A program made the position numbers and the translations under genes. A DNA stretch of 64,000 bases, from contig OX359197.1 in assembly GCA_947172415.1 (NCBI GenBank), positions 3,410,001-3,474,000 of the forward strand, written 5' to 3'. Source of the stretch: Chondrosia reniformis. Lineage: Eukaryota > Porifera > Demospongiae > Chondrillida > Chondrillidae. The notes under the pieces are model-generated. The model saw nothing but the letters and a program-made list of their open reading frames with translations. It made no database searches and was not told where the DNA came from. Every line of letters starts with the position of its first letter. Within the stretch, counting starts at the first letter, position 1. Shown piece after piece: positions 15,183 to 27,720 of this stretch.

Positions 15183-15662
15183 TTAGGCTAGGTTACTTTT
15201 TAACCTTTCAATCTGAGCCTCCCGGAGCTCACGTGCCACTCTCCTCCATTCTCTTGCACTATTTTGTGAGGGATCTGTCTTCAGCCACATTTCCGGTTCT
15301 AGTTCTATTCCGTGGCTTCTCAGTATCAATCTGGCTTCTTTCAAGACAGTCCTCCTCTGCTTTGAGCACTCCAGCCACTTTTGGTGTTTAACCACAACAG
15401 CTATGAGTGGATCATTGGCAGTATGGAGGTATCTTGCCAGATTCACAACAGCCCTGTCGTGATCCAAAGGAAAACTACAGAGCCCTCTACCACCTTGAGA
15501 GCGAGGCAAATTCACTCTTTCAATGGCAGAGTTATAGTGATGACACTGGTACTTTCTCATGATCTTTCTCACCATTCGGTCCAGTTTTGGAAGCTCACTT
15601 GAGTCCACTTCAAAACTGGGTAAGAGTATCTCAATAGAGAGGCACAAAACATGTTTTAACAT
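15183..15662 (-). pseudogene. RLE LINE, region between RT and endonuclease
   Basis: A 159-codon open segment beginning just after the RT segment stops. It contains the runs LLPSFEVDSSELPKLDRMVR and VNLPRSQGGRGLCSFPLD, typical of the thumb/connector downstream of the RT in R2-type elements (a basic helix, then a LPR.QGGRGL motif). It is shifted by one base relative to the RT frame at about 15660 and shifts again before the endonuclease part at about 15170. It has no function alone; it is a piece of the broken polyprotein. Confidence 0.8.
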
Positions 15663-16736
15663 GCTTCTGCAGCATTCTTACCATTGAGGTGAGAGCCCCA
15701 CACTTTGTGGAGTCTCCTCCTCAATTCATTGATCAAGCAAGCTTTGACCTTGCTGTCATCTACCTCAAACAGTTGTTCTAGCCCTAGGTACTTATAAGTA
15801 GTACCTTTTTCAAGGCTCCTTATGGATTCTTCACTGCATTCAGGGTTGTCTGGGCCAGCCAGAACTTTCCCCTTTTGCATGTGAGCTGTTCCACACTTTC
15901 TCACTCCAAACCTCATGCCAATGGCATTTGAGGTTTTCTCCACACATTCCATGGCTTCCCTGAGTTTATCAGGCCCTCCAGCATATATCTTAAGGTCATC
16001 CATGTACAACAAGTGTGACATGGTGTTCCTTTCCCCATCATGCCAGAGGGCATATCCCTTGGTTCTGTTAAGAACTTGGGATATGGGAGCTATGGCCAGA
16101 CAAAAGAGGAGTGGCGATAAGGAGTCTCCTTGGAAGAGTCCCCTGTTATATTTAACAGGGGTGCTCCTAACCACCTTCCCCGCAGTTCTCAACTCAAGCA
16201 CAGTAGCCCAGTGTTTGGAGAAGAGCTCTATAGACCTCCTGATCCAATCTGGGCACTTGATGGTTTTTAGCACCTTCATCACCCACTTGTGAGGGACTCT
16301 GTCATATGCCTTCTCATAATTGATCCATGCCACACTAAGTGGCTTACCCATAATTTTGGCATCTAGACCGATTGATTGATCCAGCAGTAGACAGTCCACA
16401 CAGCCCCACCTCCCTTTCCTCATGGCCCTTTGGGCCATAGGCAAAAGATCATTAGTGTAGGTGTAAGTGAGTAGTTCTGACGCAATGTATGCTGTGACAG
16501 CCTTGTACATTGTGTTGAGACACGCAATAGGTCGGTAGTTGGCCGCACTTTTCGGGTCACCCTTTTTGGGGATGAGTAGAGTGCGACCCCTTGTAAACTA
16601 GTCTGGGACTGACAGATCTCCACTCACCACCCTCCGTAGCACATCTGCCAAGGCAGACTGTGCAGAGGGGAGTGCTTTCCACCAAAAAGTGTGGATGCCA
16701 TCCGGCCCAGGGGCAGACCAGCTTTTGGCCTTTTCA
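15656..16736 (-). pseudogene. RLE LINE reverse transcriptase
   Basis: Read from about 16736, this frame gives a segment with SAPGPDGIHTFWWKALPSAQ, then GRTLLIPKKGDPKSAANYRP, then AWINYEKAYDRVPHKWV (first catalytic Asp region), GLFQGDSLSPLLFCLAIAPI, and the catalytic box LLYMDDLKIYAGG. All main RT blocks are present with catalytic residues in place. An in-frame TAG near 16594 stands where family logic expects tryptophan (VPD-stop-FTRGRT, a TGG to TAG change). A one-base frameshift near 16735 separates it from the N-terminal part, and another near 15660 from the connector. It is a recently dead gene rather than an ancient fossil, since most of the frame is still open. Confidence 0.88.
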
Positions 16737-18316
16737 AGGCCTTCCTCAGTTTGGTCTCATCAATGCTATCGGGACCTTCAGAGGAGGTTCTACCCACCCT
16801 CTTTTTGGTTTCCTTTAGCCATTCTTTCACCCCTGGGTCATCTTTGTTGACCTTACCAACAGTACCTACAATCTTTGTCCAAAAGTCTCTTACTACCTCA
16901 ATTGAGGGAGCTTCATTGGAGGTTGGAACATTGCCATTCATCCGGAACTTCCTTTGGGTATTCCAAAGGTGGTTTTGTTCCTGGAATTTCCTGCGTTCAG
17001 CTGATCTTCGCTCTTGTAGGGTCCAGACCTTGGGTTTCCCCAGTGTCTGTTCCCGAGCTCTGATCAGCACATTCAGGTTAAATGAATGGAACTCCCTCCT
17101 AAGCTTTCTTCGGAGTACTTTCTGGCGTTTGGTCATAGGATTATTATTCTGTTGACGCGCTATTTCCACATCCAACCAGGCAAGCAGTCTTCTAAACCTA
17201 AGGCCCTTTGCCTTCCTGTCACTTATGTGACCTTCCTGTCTCTTACTTCCCTTCTGATTATCTGATTTCCTTCCCTGGTTGCATGGCTGCGATTCGTAGG
17301 TTGTTTTTCCCCTCACAGCCATAGCAACAGAGTAGACCAGGCAGTTCAGGTGCCAGGCCGACCTAGGGCCTTCCTGCCACTCTTTCTCCACCCAATCATT
17401 GGCCTCCTGAAGCAGTGCCGCATCAACATGGTTGAACCACACTGCCCCACAGGGTTTTCTTCCAGAGAAATCTCCAGGTTTCTTTCGGAGACAGGCATCT
17501 TTTGCTTTGCCTAAAAGTTGCATCAGATTATCATTGCCACTTGTCCTGGGTCTAGGATGATCATGTGCAGGAGTTTCAACAGGGACTGCAGGCTGCTCAC
17601 CATTTTGTTCAGTCCCAGCCTGAACTTGGTGAAGCTCCCCCCTTCCCTGGGCTCCCACACCTTCCTCCACAGTCCCAGTTAGGGTGGCTACACCACAAGA
17701 GTCAGGTTCCACAAGGTTCATTCTAGAGAGACCTTGACCTCTGCGGATTCTACTAAGTCTTGTAGTTAGCGCTACCTTTGTGGTTTTATGGTCTGGCATT
17801 GCAGCATTCCAAGCCTGGTACAACCGCTCGGCATACCCCTTTTCCATGGGCTTACTTTCTCGGTAGAGCTCCATGAGGATATTATCCCTCTGAAGGTTCT
17901 AGATCACCCCTTGGATCCTTCTCCTTCTAGAGGCACCTTGCGGTGCATCATTAACCAAATCTAAATCTCGGCTACCCGTTACTTGCAGTACTCCGTCTCC
18001 TACCAAGCTCCTTTTGGCTTGGAAGGCAAGGGTTCGACCGGTCTGAGGCAAATGTGGGTATTTGCTCAGCCATTCCCGCTCTAAACGTTTCTGATAGCCA
18101 CCTCTTTTGGGTTCAGATCGCTCAAAGCAATCAATTAGTGTCCTAACCATTTCCTCGGTCCATAGGGTTGGTTGGCCCGTCACGGGGACCAAAGAAGGGT
18201 TATTACATTCAGGTACATCTACCTGTGAGGCACCAGTGGAATCGCCTATTCTGGTTAACCCAGGGTTTTCTTCACCACTGGTGCACCTAGGCCACAGCCT
18301 GTCTTGAAAATTGTTA
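16737..18316 (-). pseudogene. RLE LINE N-terminal part with two Myb-like units
   Basis: One frame runs from about 18316 to a frameshift near 16735, broken only by a TAG at 17899-17901. Residues around LWTEEMVRTLIDCFERSEPK with GGYQKRLEREWLSKYPHL, and after the stop KGYAERLYQAWNAAMPDH, look like two related helix-rich units of the form YxxRLxxxW...P. I read these as Myb/SANT-like DNA-binding units, the kind of domain R2-type LINEs use to find their target. A long basic, proline-poor stretch follows before the RT. The first clear methionine is at 18192 (MVPVTGQPT), but the frame is open further upstream, so the true start is uncertain. The Myb reading is inference from helix pattern and tryptophans only. 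Confidence 0.65.
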
Positions 18317-18477
18317 TTCTCATGACGTAACGTAACCCAGTGTAGCTGCCAGACGGGGGGTTAGCCCATACTGACAGGGAGGCTGATTTAGCCACAGGAT
18401 GCCACATGAGGGGCTAAGCACCCTGCTCCATCGGGGGGTTGAATTGGACAATACCCATCCTCTTGTCAGCTCGGAAC

Positions 18478-18521
18478 CACAGCCTCCAATTCCCACGACC
18501 GCAGCCTCCAATTCCCACGAC
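18478..18521 (-). repeat. 22-bp tandem repeat at the 5' end of the RLE LINE
   Basis: Two adjacent copies of a 22-bp unit containing CAGCCTCCAATTCCCACGAC, differing at one base. It sits at the extreme 5' end of the element next to the satellite, either a 5'-UTR repeat or a product of template jumping at integration. Confidence 0.75.
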
Positions 18522-18526
18522 AAAAA

Positions 18527-21500
18527 CTACAACTAGTAAATAGAACTAGTTCGTGCAAAAATACACACAACTAGTAGATATAACTGGTACATATAACTAC
18601 ATACAATTAGTACATACAACCAGTAGAGACAACTGGTAAATACAGATTGTTAGTAGTACATACACCTGGTACATACAATTAGTATATACAACTACAACTT
18701 ACAACTATTACATAAAGCTAGTAGAAACCACTAGTACATACAACTAATACATAAAAGTAGTAAATACAATAAGTACATAAAACTAGTACATGCAACAAGT
18801 ACATACAACCAGTATATACATCTATAAAGTATATAAAACTAGTACTACAACTAGGTCATAGAACTAGTACATATAACCAATACATATAACTAGTACATAT
18901 AACTAGTACATATAACTAGTACATATAGCTGGTCTATACAACTAGTATATATAACCGGTACATACACATATAACTAGTACATATAACTAGTACATATAAA
19001 GGTACATACACATATAACTAGTACAGATATATAGTACATGAAACTAGAACATACTACTAGTACATACAACTAGTTTATACCTACAACTAGTATATATAAC
19101 AAGTACATTAAGCAATTATATGCAACTAGTACAAAACAACCAGTACATAACTAGTAAAAACAATTAGTATATACAACTGGAACATACAACTAGCACAAAA
19201 CTAGTACATACATTTAGTACAAACAATTAGAATATGTAACTACTACTTACAATTGAGTAAATACAACTGGAAGCTTCAACTAGTAAATATAACAAGAGCT
19301 TGTACATACAACTAGAACATACAACTAGTAACATGAACTTACAACTAGTGCATACAACTATATAGTACATTCAACTAGTACATTCAATTAGTACATATAA
19401 CTAGTGCATTCAACTAGTACTACAACTAGTACATACAACCAGGTATATAACTAGTACATACAACTATTACATTTACCCAGTATATACACATTTAACTAGT
19501 TAATATAAATAGTACATAAAACTAGGACATACTACTAGTACATACAACTAGTACTAAAACTAGTACATAAAACTAGTACTTACAACTAGTACGTCAAACC
19601 AGTACATACACAAATAACTAGTATATATAACAAGTACATACACATGTAATTAGTACATATAACTGGTTCATACATATAGACTACATAAAACATGAAACTA
19701 GAACATACAACTAATACATACAACAAGTAACTAGTACACACTACTAGTAGTTCATACAACTAGTACACACAACTAGTACATTAAACTAGTACATATAACT
19801 AGTACATACAACCACTTACTCGTGCATACAACTAGCATATACTATTAGTACATACAACTAGTACATACAACTAGTGTATATCTAGTACATACCACAAGTA
19901 CATACAACTAGTACATACAACTAGTACATACAACTAGTACATACAATTAGTACATACAACAACTTACTTGAACATACCCACAACTAGTACACACAGCTAG
20001 TACATTAACTACTTCTTAGAATTGAGTACATACAACTAGAACCTCCAACTAGTGAATATAACTAGTCCTAGTACATACAACAAGAACATACAACTAGTAA
20101 CGAGTATTTTCATCTGGTACATACAACTAATATATTCAAATAGTACATACAATTAGTACATACAACTAGGACATATGACTAGTACATAAACCTAGAACAT
20201 ATAACCAGTACATACAACTAGCAACTACAACTAGTAAATATAACTGGTACATTCAGCAATTGCACACAACTAGTCCTTACAACTAGTACATATTACTATA
20301 TACAACTAGTTCATACAACTTAAATATACAATTAGTAAATATAACTAGTACTTACAACTAGTCACTAGTATATACAATTAGTACATATAATTAGAACATA
20401 AAACTAGTACTTACAACTGGTACCTATATATACAACTTCTCCTTCAACCTATTCCTAGAGGATACAACTAGTGCATACAATTAGTACATACAACTACTAA
20501 CATCAACTAGTAAATATAACTAGTACATTGAAGAGGTACATATAACTACATACAACTAGTACATACAACTAGTATATCCAATTAGAACATAGGAATAATT
20601 ATTAGTACATACAACTAGTTCATATAATTAATACATACAACTTGTTACCAGTACATACAACAAGTACCTACAACTAGTACATACAACTAGTACATACACC
20701 TAGTACATCCAACTAGTACATACAACTAGTCCATTCAACTAGTACATAAAATTAGTGCTTGCAACTAGTTCATACATCTAGTTACTAGTACATACAACTA
20801 GTACTTACAACTAAGACATAAAACTAGTAACTAAACCTAGTAAATATAACTAGTACATACAACTAGTAAATACAGATTGTTACTAGTTCATACAACTAGT
20901 ACATATAACTAGTACATACAACTACTTACTAGTACATACAGCTAGTACATACAATTAGTACATACAACTAGTATATACAACTATTTCATACAGCTAGTAA
21001 ATACAACTAGTACATATATCTAGTACATACAACTACTTACTAGAACATATATACAACCAGTACATACAACTAGTACATTCAAAAAGTACATAAAACTAGT
21101 ACATACAACTAATACCTACAACTAAGACATAAAACTAGTAACTAAAACTAGTAAATATAACTAGTAAATACAGATTGTTACTAGTTCATACAACTAGTAC
21201 ATATAACTAATACATACTACTGCTTATTAGTACACACAACTATTACATACAACTATTACAAAAAGCTGGTACATTCAACTAGTAGATATATCTAGTACAT
21301 CCAACTACTTACTGGGACATATATACAACTAGTACATACAACCAGTACATTCAAATAGTACATAAAACTAGTACATACAACTAGTACATACAACTAGTAC
21401 ATACAACTAGTACATACAACTAGTACATACAACTAGTACATGCAATTAGTACATACAACTAGTACATACATCTTGTTACTAGTACATACAACTAGTACCT

Positions 21501-21531
21501 ACAGCTAGTGCATAAAACTAGTAACTAAAAC
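18527..21531 (+). repeat. 13-bp satellite, block 3
   Basis: ACTAGTACATACA array between the RLE LINE and the second MITE copy. It contains at 19890-20640 the counterpart of the 12440-13130 segment. No gene is seen. Confidence 0.95.
19890..20640 (+). repeat. Higher-order satellite segment, counterpart of 12440-13130
   Basis: Same ordered variants as 12440-13130, including AACTTACTTGAACATACCCA and one diverged form of the 92-bp unit (AGGAATAATTATTAG near 20591). Here the 92-bp unit is single, so its triplication at 13.1 kb happened after this block was duplicated, or was lost here. Confidence 0.7.
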
Positions 21532-21861
21532 AAGTATTTTGAGTTTAAAAGTCGTGGGGAGCCAGTCGCCTCTAAGTAAATTCCAACTACTTGGCTGGTT
21601 CTCATGGATATCCTGTAGCCAATTTCGATCGACTCTGTTGGCGGTCAATTTTTCAAGGCCATATCTCATAGAAAACTTTATGTTACATAGTATTAGTAAG
21701 GGTTCTTTTTAAGTCCATTTTGTTCATTCAATGTTCTACACTAAGGAAGAGAAAGCTATTTTTAAGCTAGAAAACGAAAGCTAGCCGAAAGTCCTACAGT
21801 TTTTGTCAGATATATACAAAACTACGAACAGGAACCAGCGCTGGTTCAAGGCATTGTCCAC

Positions 21862-22520
21862 AACAGAAACTGAATCGCAACCAAGATCTACTACGAGACT
21901 TGGCAGATGGAGCAGACTTGGTGGCTATAAACACCCAATTCCAAAACCTAGGTACCATTTAGTCACCTTCAATGGACCTAGAGGCAAAAAGGCATATCTA
22001 GATCACATTCTTGTACAGCAAAAGTGGTGCTCATCTTTCCTTGACTGTGAGAGTAAGCAAGTGCACAATGTTAAGTCAGATCACGCAGCCCTGATTGTCA
22101 AGTGCTGCTGGCGCTTAGCAACAAAGAAGACCAAAGTTCCATGCTGTTTTCGCCGTGACTGGAAAACACTCTACCAAAGCCAAGAACACTGTGCTGAAGT
22201 TATTAGTCATGTCAAGGGTTCCTGTCGTGGAGCCAACGGAGAGGTAAACTATTTGCTGTTTACCAAAGCCATCAGAAGTGCAACCACAGCTATTCCAGCT
22301 CTAACAGCCAGGCAAAGAGCGACACCTTTGGCTGAGGACCAAGACATCCAAGCATCCCGTCAACCACTAGTGGATGCCTGCAGAGCCTTGCAAGAAAACA
22401 GGAGTAGTGCAGCAGCCAGGAAGAAGGTTGAAGTTACAGCTCGATCTCTATCTGATCTTCACACTGAAAAGCATAAAGAGGCAAAGTCGAGTGCTGTGAT
22501 GAGGCACTTCGGCACAAGGC
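21862..22520 (+). pseudogene. RTE-like LINE, end of APE endonuclease and linker
   Basis: The start lies in one frame (LADGADLVAINTQFQ) and the rest in another (VTFNGPRGKKAYLDHILVQQ), so there is a frameshift near 21945. KAYLDHILVQQKW and HNVKSDHAALIVK are the final blocks of the exonuclease-endonuclease-phosphatase fold, with the SDH motif whose Asp and His take part in catalysis. A linker rich in Ala, Lys and Glu follows up to a second frameshift near 22500. The N-terminal half of the endonuclease is missing because of 5' truncation. Confidence 0.8.
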
Positions 22521-23691
22521 TGTCTGGAACTTGATCAATACTCTCATTGGAAGGAAGGGGAGAGCTTTGGGCATCATTCCTGCTGATTCCCCTACTGAAC
22601 GACTTCATGGGTGGCGGAATCATTTTGAAACTCTCTTGTCATCTCCTGATTCTAATGCCACCACAATATCCTTCTCCTGGCAGCCAGTGTTTGAAGTATC
22701 CCCTCAATTTGAGCAAGATCCAATCACCATTGAGGAACTGGATTCAGCAGTGAAAGCACTCAGGACTGGTTGTGCTCCTGGCTTGGACCAAGTCACAGCT
22801 GAGTCATTGAAGTTGCCTGAGCTACGTGAATAGCTCCTCAAAGTATTCAATGCTGTTTATGCATCTGGCACAGTGTCTGAAGAATGGCACTTGAGTGCTT
22901 TGATCCCCATTCCCAAGAAAGGGGATTTGTCTATGCGAACCAACTACAGAGACATAGCCCTGATGTCCATACCTGCAAAACTGTACAATCGCATCCTTCT
23001 AAGTAGAATCTGCCGTGTCCTGAACTCCCACCTCAGACCCAACCAGAATGGTTTTCGACCACCCAGATCCACTACACAGCATGTGCTCGCACTGCGATGG
23101 CTGATAGAGGGTTGTCAGACCAAGCAGGTGAACCTTGTTATCACTTTCATTGACTTCAGAAAGGCGTTTGACTCCATCAGATGGCCAGCCCTGAACAGCA
23201 TACTGGCTGCATACGGTATCCCACAGAAGCTGAACAATGCGATAATGGCACTCTATTACGGAGCTAAGGCAGTAGTGACCACCAAAGATTGAGAGGCAGA
23301 CCCATTTGAACTATCTGCTGGGGTACTGCAAGGAGACACTCTGGCACCATACTTGTTTGTACTGGTGGTGGACTACATTTTGAGATGTGCCATACCAGAC
23401 AACACTCGCGGCTTTACCATCAGTCCACGTGTGGGTACTCGATCACGTACAACTTTCCCCGCATATGCAGTATCAGACCTGGACTTTGCGGATGACATTG
23501 CTTTGCTCTCACACAATCATGTGGACCCTCAATCTCTACTCACTGTTGTGGAACAGGAGGCTCTGCCTGCTGGTCTGAAGATCAATCGGAAGAAGACAGA
23601 GTACATGCTAGTGGGTAGCTTCAAGTGTGACCCAGGGCTAACCGTGATTGAAGGTCCCATTGCCCGTTTGGATGACTTCAAATACCTATAA
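22501..23691 (+). pseudogene. RTE-like LINE reverse transcriptase
   Basis: A single frame broken by two in-frame stops, TAG at 22831 and TGA at 23290. RT blocks in order: GCAPGLDQVTAESLKL, ALIPIPKKGDLSMRTNYRDI, NQNGFRPPRSTTQHVLALRW, VITFIDFRKAFDSIRWPALN (first catalytic Asp), SAGVLQGDTLAPYLFVLVVD, and DLDFADDIALLSHNH, the catalytic box, with both aspartates kept. The thumb begins with LKINRKKTEYMLVG and ends in a stop after DDFKYL. The protein copied element RNA into the nicked target; this copy cannot now. Confidence 0.88.
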
Positions 23692-23695
23692 GCGA

Positions 23696-24168
23696 ATGTA
23701 CAGGGTCTGGCAGTCAAGTGTGTCCCGCAAAATGAAGGTACATCTTTTTCAAGCCACCGTAGAGACTGTTCTGCTCTATGGAGCAGAAGCATGTACACTG
23801 ACTAAAGGGCTAGAGAGAGCAAAGGATGGCACCTACACTCGGTTGCTAAGATACGCACTAGGTATCAAATAGCAAGACCACTAGACCAATGCCCAAGTGT
23901 ATCGAAGCATCCAACCAGTGACAGAGAGGCTTTGAGCTAAGAGACTCAAGTTTGCTGGCCACTGCACTCGCATGAACAGCTATGCCCCACAACCAGTATG
24001 TCAGCTGGTCATGTGGGAGCAAAAAGCAAAGACTAGACGTGGCAAGGGGGCTAAGCAAACTTACTCTGACACCATCCTGAGAGACTGTGGCATGAGGAGA
24101 GAGGATCAATAAGACTTATGGAAGGCAATGCATGACAAGGACTGCTGGAGATACTTCTCCCAGATTTA
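23696..24168 (+). pseudogene. RTE-like LINE C-terminal region
   Basis: After a frame change the segment KRMYRVWQSSVSRKMKVHLF continues with TVLLYGAEACTLTKGLERAK, the conserved post-RT helices. There seems to be a small deletion between DDFKYL and KRMYRV, judging from the normal spacing in related elements. Further on, FAGHCTRM, CQLVMWEQ and KQTYSDTILRDCGMRRE form the usual C-terminal tail, interrupted by a TAA near 24109. No known enzymatic role; in this group the region probably helps RNA binding. Confidence 0.75.
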
Positions 24169-24656
24169 ACTGAACTAATGTATGTATGTACGAACAGGAA
24201 GCTATACGTTAAAATAATTTCTGAAAAAAATATAGGGGCGTTTCTGGCACCCCAACTAGTAAATAATACTAGTACATACAAAACGTACACACAACTAGTA
24301 CATACAAGTACTAAATATAACTAAATACAACTAGTTCAAACAACTAGTATATACAACTAGAACATACATATAGTTATTAGTACATACAACTGGAACATAC
24401 AACTTCTACGTACTACTAGTACATACAACTATTACAAAGAACTAATACATACAACTAGTTACTAGTACACACAACTAGTACATAAAACTAGTACATACAA
24501 CTAGTAATTACTTTAACTAGTAAATATAACTAGTACGTACAACAATTTCACACAACTAGTACATACAACTAGTCCATAGAACAACATAAAACTAGTAAAT
24601 ACAACTAGTACACACAACTGGTAAATACAGATTGTTAGTAGTACATACAATTAGTA

Positions 24657-27600
24657 CATACAACTATTACATACAGCTAGTTCATACAACTATAAAGTAC
24701 TTACAACTAGTTAATAGTATATACACATAGTACATAAAACTAGTACATACAACTAGTAACTACAACTAGTAAATATAACTAGTACGTACAACCATTACAC
24801 AACTAGTACATAAAACTAGTACATATAACTACATACAACTAGTACATACAACTAGTAAATACAGAATGTTACTAGTACATACACCTAGTATATACAACTA
24901 GTACTAACAACAAGTACATATAACTAGTTCATACAACAACTTACTAGTACATACAACTAGTACATACAATTAGCACATACAACTAGTATATACAACTATT
25001 ACATACAGCTAGTACATACAACTAGTACATATAGCTAGTACATCAACTACTAACTAGTACATACAACTTGTACATACAACTAGTAAATACAACAAGTTCA
25101 TACAACTAGTACAAACAACTAGTACATACAACTAGTACATAAAACTAGTTATTAGTACATAAACCTAGTAAAAATAACTGCATACAACTAGCACTAACGT
25201 CTAGTACATACACCTAAGACACCCAGATAGTTAATAGTACATAAAACCAGTACATACAAGTAGTTTACAACTAGTACACATAATTAGTTCATACAACTAC
25301 TTACTAGATACATAAAACTAGTACATTCAATTAGTACATACAACAAGTTCATCAACTGTTACATAGAGCTAGTACATACAACTAGTACATATAACTAGTA
25401 CATCAACTACTTACTAGTACATACAACTAGTACATACAACCAGTATATACAACTATAAAGTACATACAACTAGTACTACAACTAGGACATAGAACTAGTT
25501 CATATAACCAGTACATATAAGTAGCACATATAACTAGTTCATACACATATAACTAGTACATATTATATAGTACATAAAACTAGAAAATACTACTAGAACT
25601 ACAACTAGTACATAAAACTAGTACATACAACTAGTATGAATAACCAGTGCATACACATACAACTAGTACATATAACCAGTACATCCACATAAAACTAATA
25701 CAAGTATCTGGTATAGACACCTAGACTACATACCACTAGAAACTAGTACATACAGCTAGTACATATAACTAGTACATACAACTAGTACATAAAACCAGTA
25801 TATACACATATAACTAGTACATATAAACAGTGCATAAAACTAGAACATACTACTAGTTCATTCAACTACTAAATACAACTAGTACATATAACAAGTCCAT
25901 AAAACCAGTAGATACAACAAGTACAAATAACTATTGCATACAACTACTTACTAGTACATACAACTAGTAAATACAATTAGTGCATACAACTAGTTAATAC
26001 AACTAGTTCATACCGCTAGTACATACTACTGGTACATATAACTAGTACATACAACTACTAATTAGAACATATATACAACTAGGACATACAACAAGTACAT
26101 ACAACTTGTACACACAACGGGTACATACAACGGGTACATACAACTAATGCATACAACTAGTCCATAAAAATAGTACATACAATTAGTACATACAACTAGT
26201 ACATACAACAAGTTACTAGTACATATAACTAGTACCTAAAACTAGTAACTAAAAGTAGTAAATATAACTAGTACATGAAAAAATTACACACAACTAGTAT
26301 ATACAAGTACTACATATAACAACATACAACTAGTTCAGCCAATTAGTATATACGACTTGTATATGCAGATAGTTACTAGTTCATACAACTAGTACACCCA
26401 ACATCTTCATAGAACTATTACATACAACTAGCACATAAAACTAGTAAACACAACTAGTTACTACAACTAGTAAATATAACTAGCACGTACAACAAATACA
26501 CACAACTAGTACATACAACTAGTTCATATAACTATCTACACTTGGTACAACAACTAGTAAATACTGATTGTTACTAGTACATGCACCTAGTTTATACAAC
26601 TAGTACATACAACTAGTACATGTAACCAGTAAATACAACAACTTACTAGTACATACATCTAGTACATACAATTAATATATACAACTCTTACATATAGCTA
26701 GTACATACCACTAGTACATATAACTAGTGCATCAACTACCTACTATTACATAAAACTAGTACATACAACTAGTAAATACAACAAGTACATACAACAAGTA
26801 CTTTCAACTAGTACATACAACTACTACATACAACTAGTACATACAACTAGTACAGTAAGTAGTACATAGAACAAGTACATATAACCAGTACATAAAACTT
26901 GCACATTCAACTAGTACATATAACCAGTACATAAAACTTGCACATTCAACTAGTACATACTTCTAGTACATACAAGTAGTAAATACCGATTGTTACTAGT
27001 AGTACATACAATGAGTACATACAACTAGTACACACAACAATTACACACAACTAGCACATACAAATAGTAAATACAACTTGAATCTTGGATATACAACTAA
27101 AATCTACATAGTACCTACTAAAACAAGGACAAGAGCCTACAATTTGTACATAAAATTGGTACATACAACTAGCACATACAACTAATAAATACAACTAGTT
27201 ACACACAACTATCATATATAACCAGTACATGCATATACAACTAGTACCTTTAAAGAGTACATACAACTAGTACATACCACTTGTGCATAATACTAGTACA
27301 TACAACTAGAAACTAGTACATACAGCTAGTACACTCAACTAGTACATATCTAGTATATACACCTGGTGTATACAAACAACTAGTACATACAATTAGTACA
27401 TAACTTATATACAACAACTACATACAACTAGTATAGACACTTCGTACATACAACTACTACATAGAACTACTATATACAACTACTATAATTAGTAAATATA
27501 AATAGTACTAGTACATACAACTAGTACATACAATTAGTAGATAGAATTAGTACAAACAGCTAGGAAATAGACCTAGTAAATAAAAGTAGTAAATACAACT

Positions 27601-27720
27601 AGTACCAACAGCTAGTGCATACACTTACATCATACAATTAGTACATACAACTAGTACATAAAACGATCACATAAAACTAGTATACACAACCACTACATAT
27701 AACTATTACATACACATATA
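24657..27720 (+). repeat. 3,064-bp satellite unit, copy 1
   Basis: Followed immediately by a second copy at 27721-30784. At every position I compared the offset is exactly 3,064 bases with no difference, including rare variants such as TTGAATCTTGGATATACAAC and ACCTAAGACACCCAG. The bases CATACAACTATTACATACAG occur at the start of copy 1, at the junction and after the end of copy 2. Confidence 0.93.

Larger units (their letters stand above)
14125..18526 (-). mobile_element. RLE-type (R2/R4/NeSL-like) LINE, nearly full length, inactive
   Basis: A 4.4-kb insert read on the minus strand. It encodes, in order, a region with two Myb-like units, a reverse transcriptase with a YMDD box, and a C-terminal CCHC motif followed by a PD-(D/E)XK restriction-like endonuclease. 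That order defines the R2-type LINEs, many of which insert at specific sites. The reading frame is broken by at least two in-frame stops and three frameshifts. The 5' end (right side) has a 22-bp tandem repeat and the 3' end (left side) a perfect hairpin. Two internally deleted relatives lie at 32248-32952 and 56524-57226. I cannot assign the exact clade. Confidence 0.9.
21835..24190 (+). mobile_element. RTE-like (APE-type) LINE, 5'-truncated, inactive
   Basis: Insert of about 2.36 kb with the C-terminal part of an apurinic-type endonuclease, a reverse transcriptase with FADDIALLS, and a C-terminal region. It ends in a short (TGTA)n-like tail directly before the second CGAACAGGAA. Target-site duplication: 21825-21834 and 24191-24200. 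It is 5'-truncated, as usual for target-primed reverse transcription, and broken by stops and frameshifts. The order APE-RT without a restriction-like endonuclease separates it from the 14-kb LINE. Assignment to RTE rather than a neighbouring clade rests on general motif resemblance. Confidence 0.88.
21532..24255. mobile_element. MITE-like element copy 2, split by an RTE-like LINE
   Basis: The left part (21532-21834) and right part (24191-24255) together correspond to the element at 11391-11670, including GGTCAATTTTTCAAGGCCAT and AATATAGGGGCG. The GC-rich hairpin motifs are more decayed here. Relative to copy 1 this copy has an extra stretch of roughly 120 bp near 21670-21790 between direct repeats TAGAAAAC. 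The LINE sits between two copies of CGAACAGGAA, present once in copy 1, so copy 1 is the empty site. Confidence 0.8.

Noticed and set aside
14298..17155. Several plus-strand open frames across the RLE LINE
   Set aside because: They are antisense shadows of the minus-strand LINE coding sequence.
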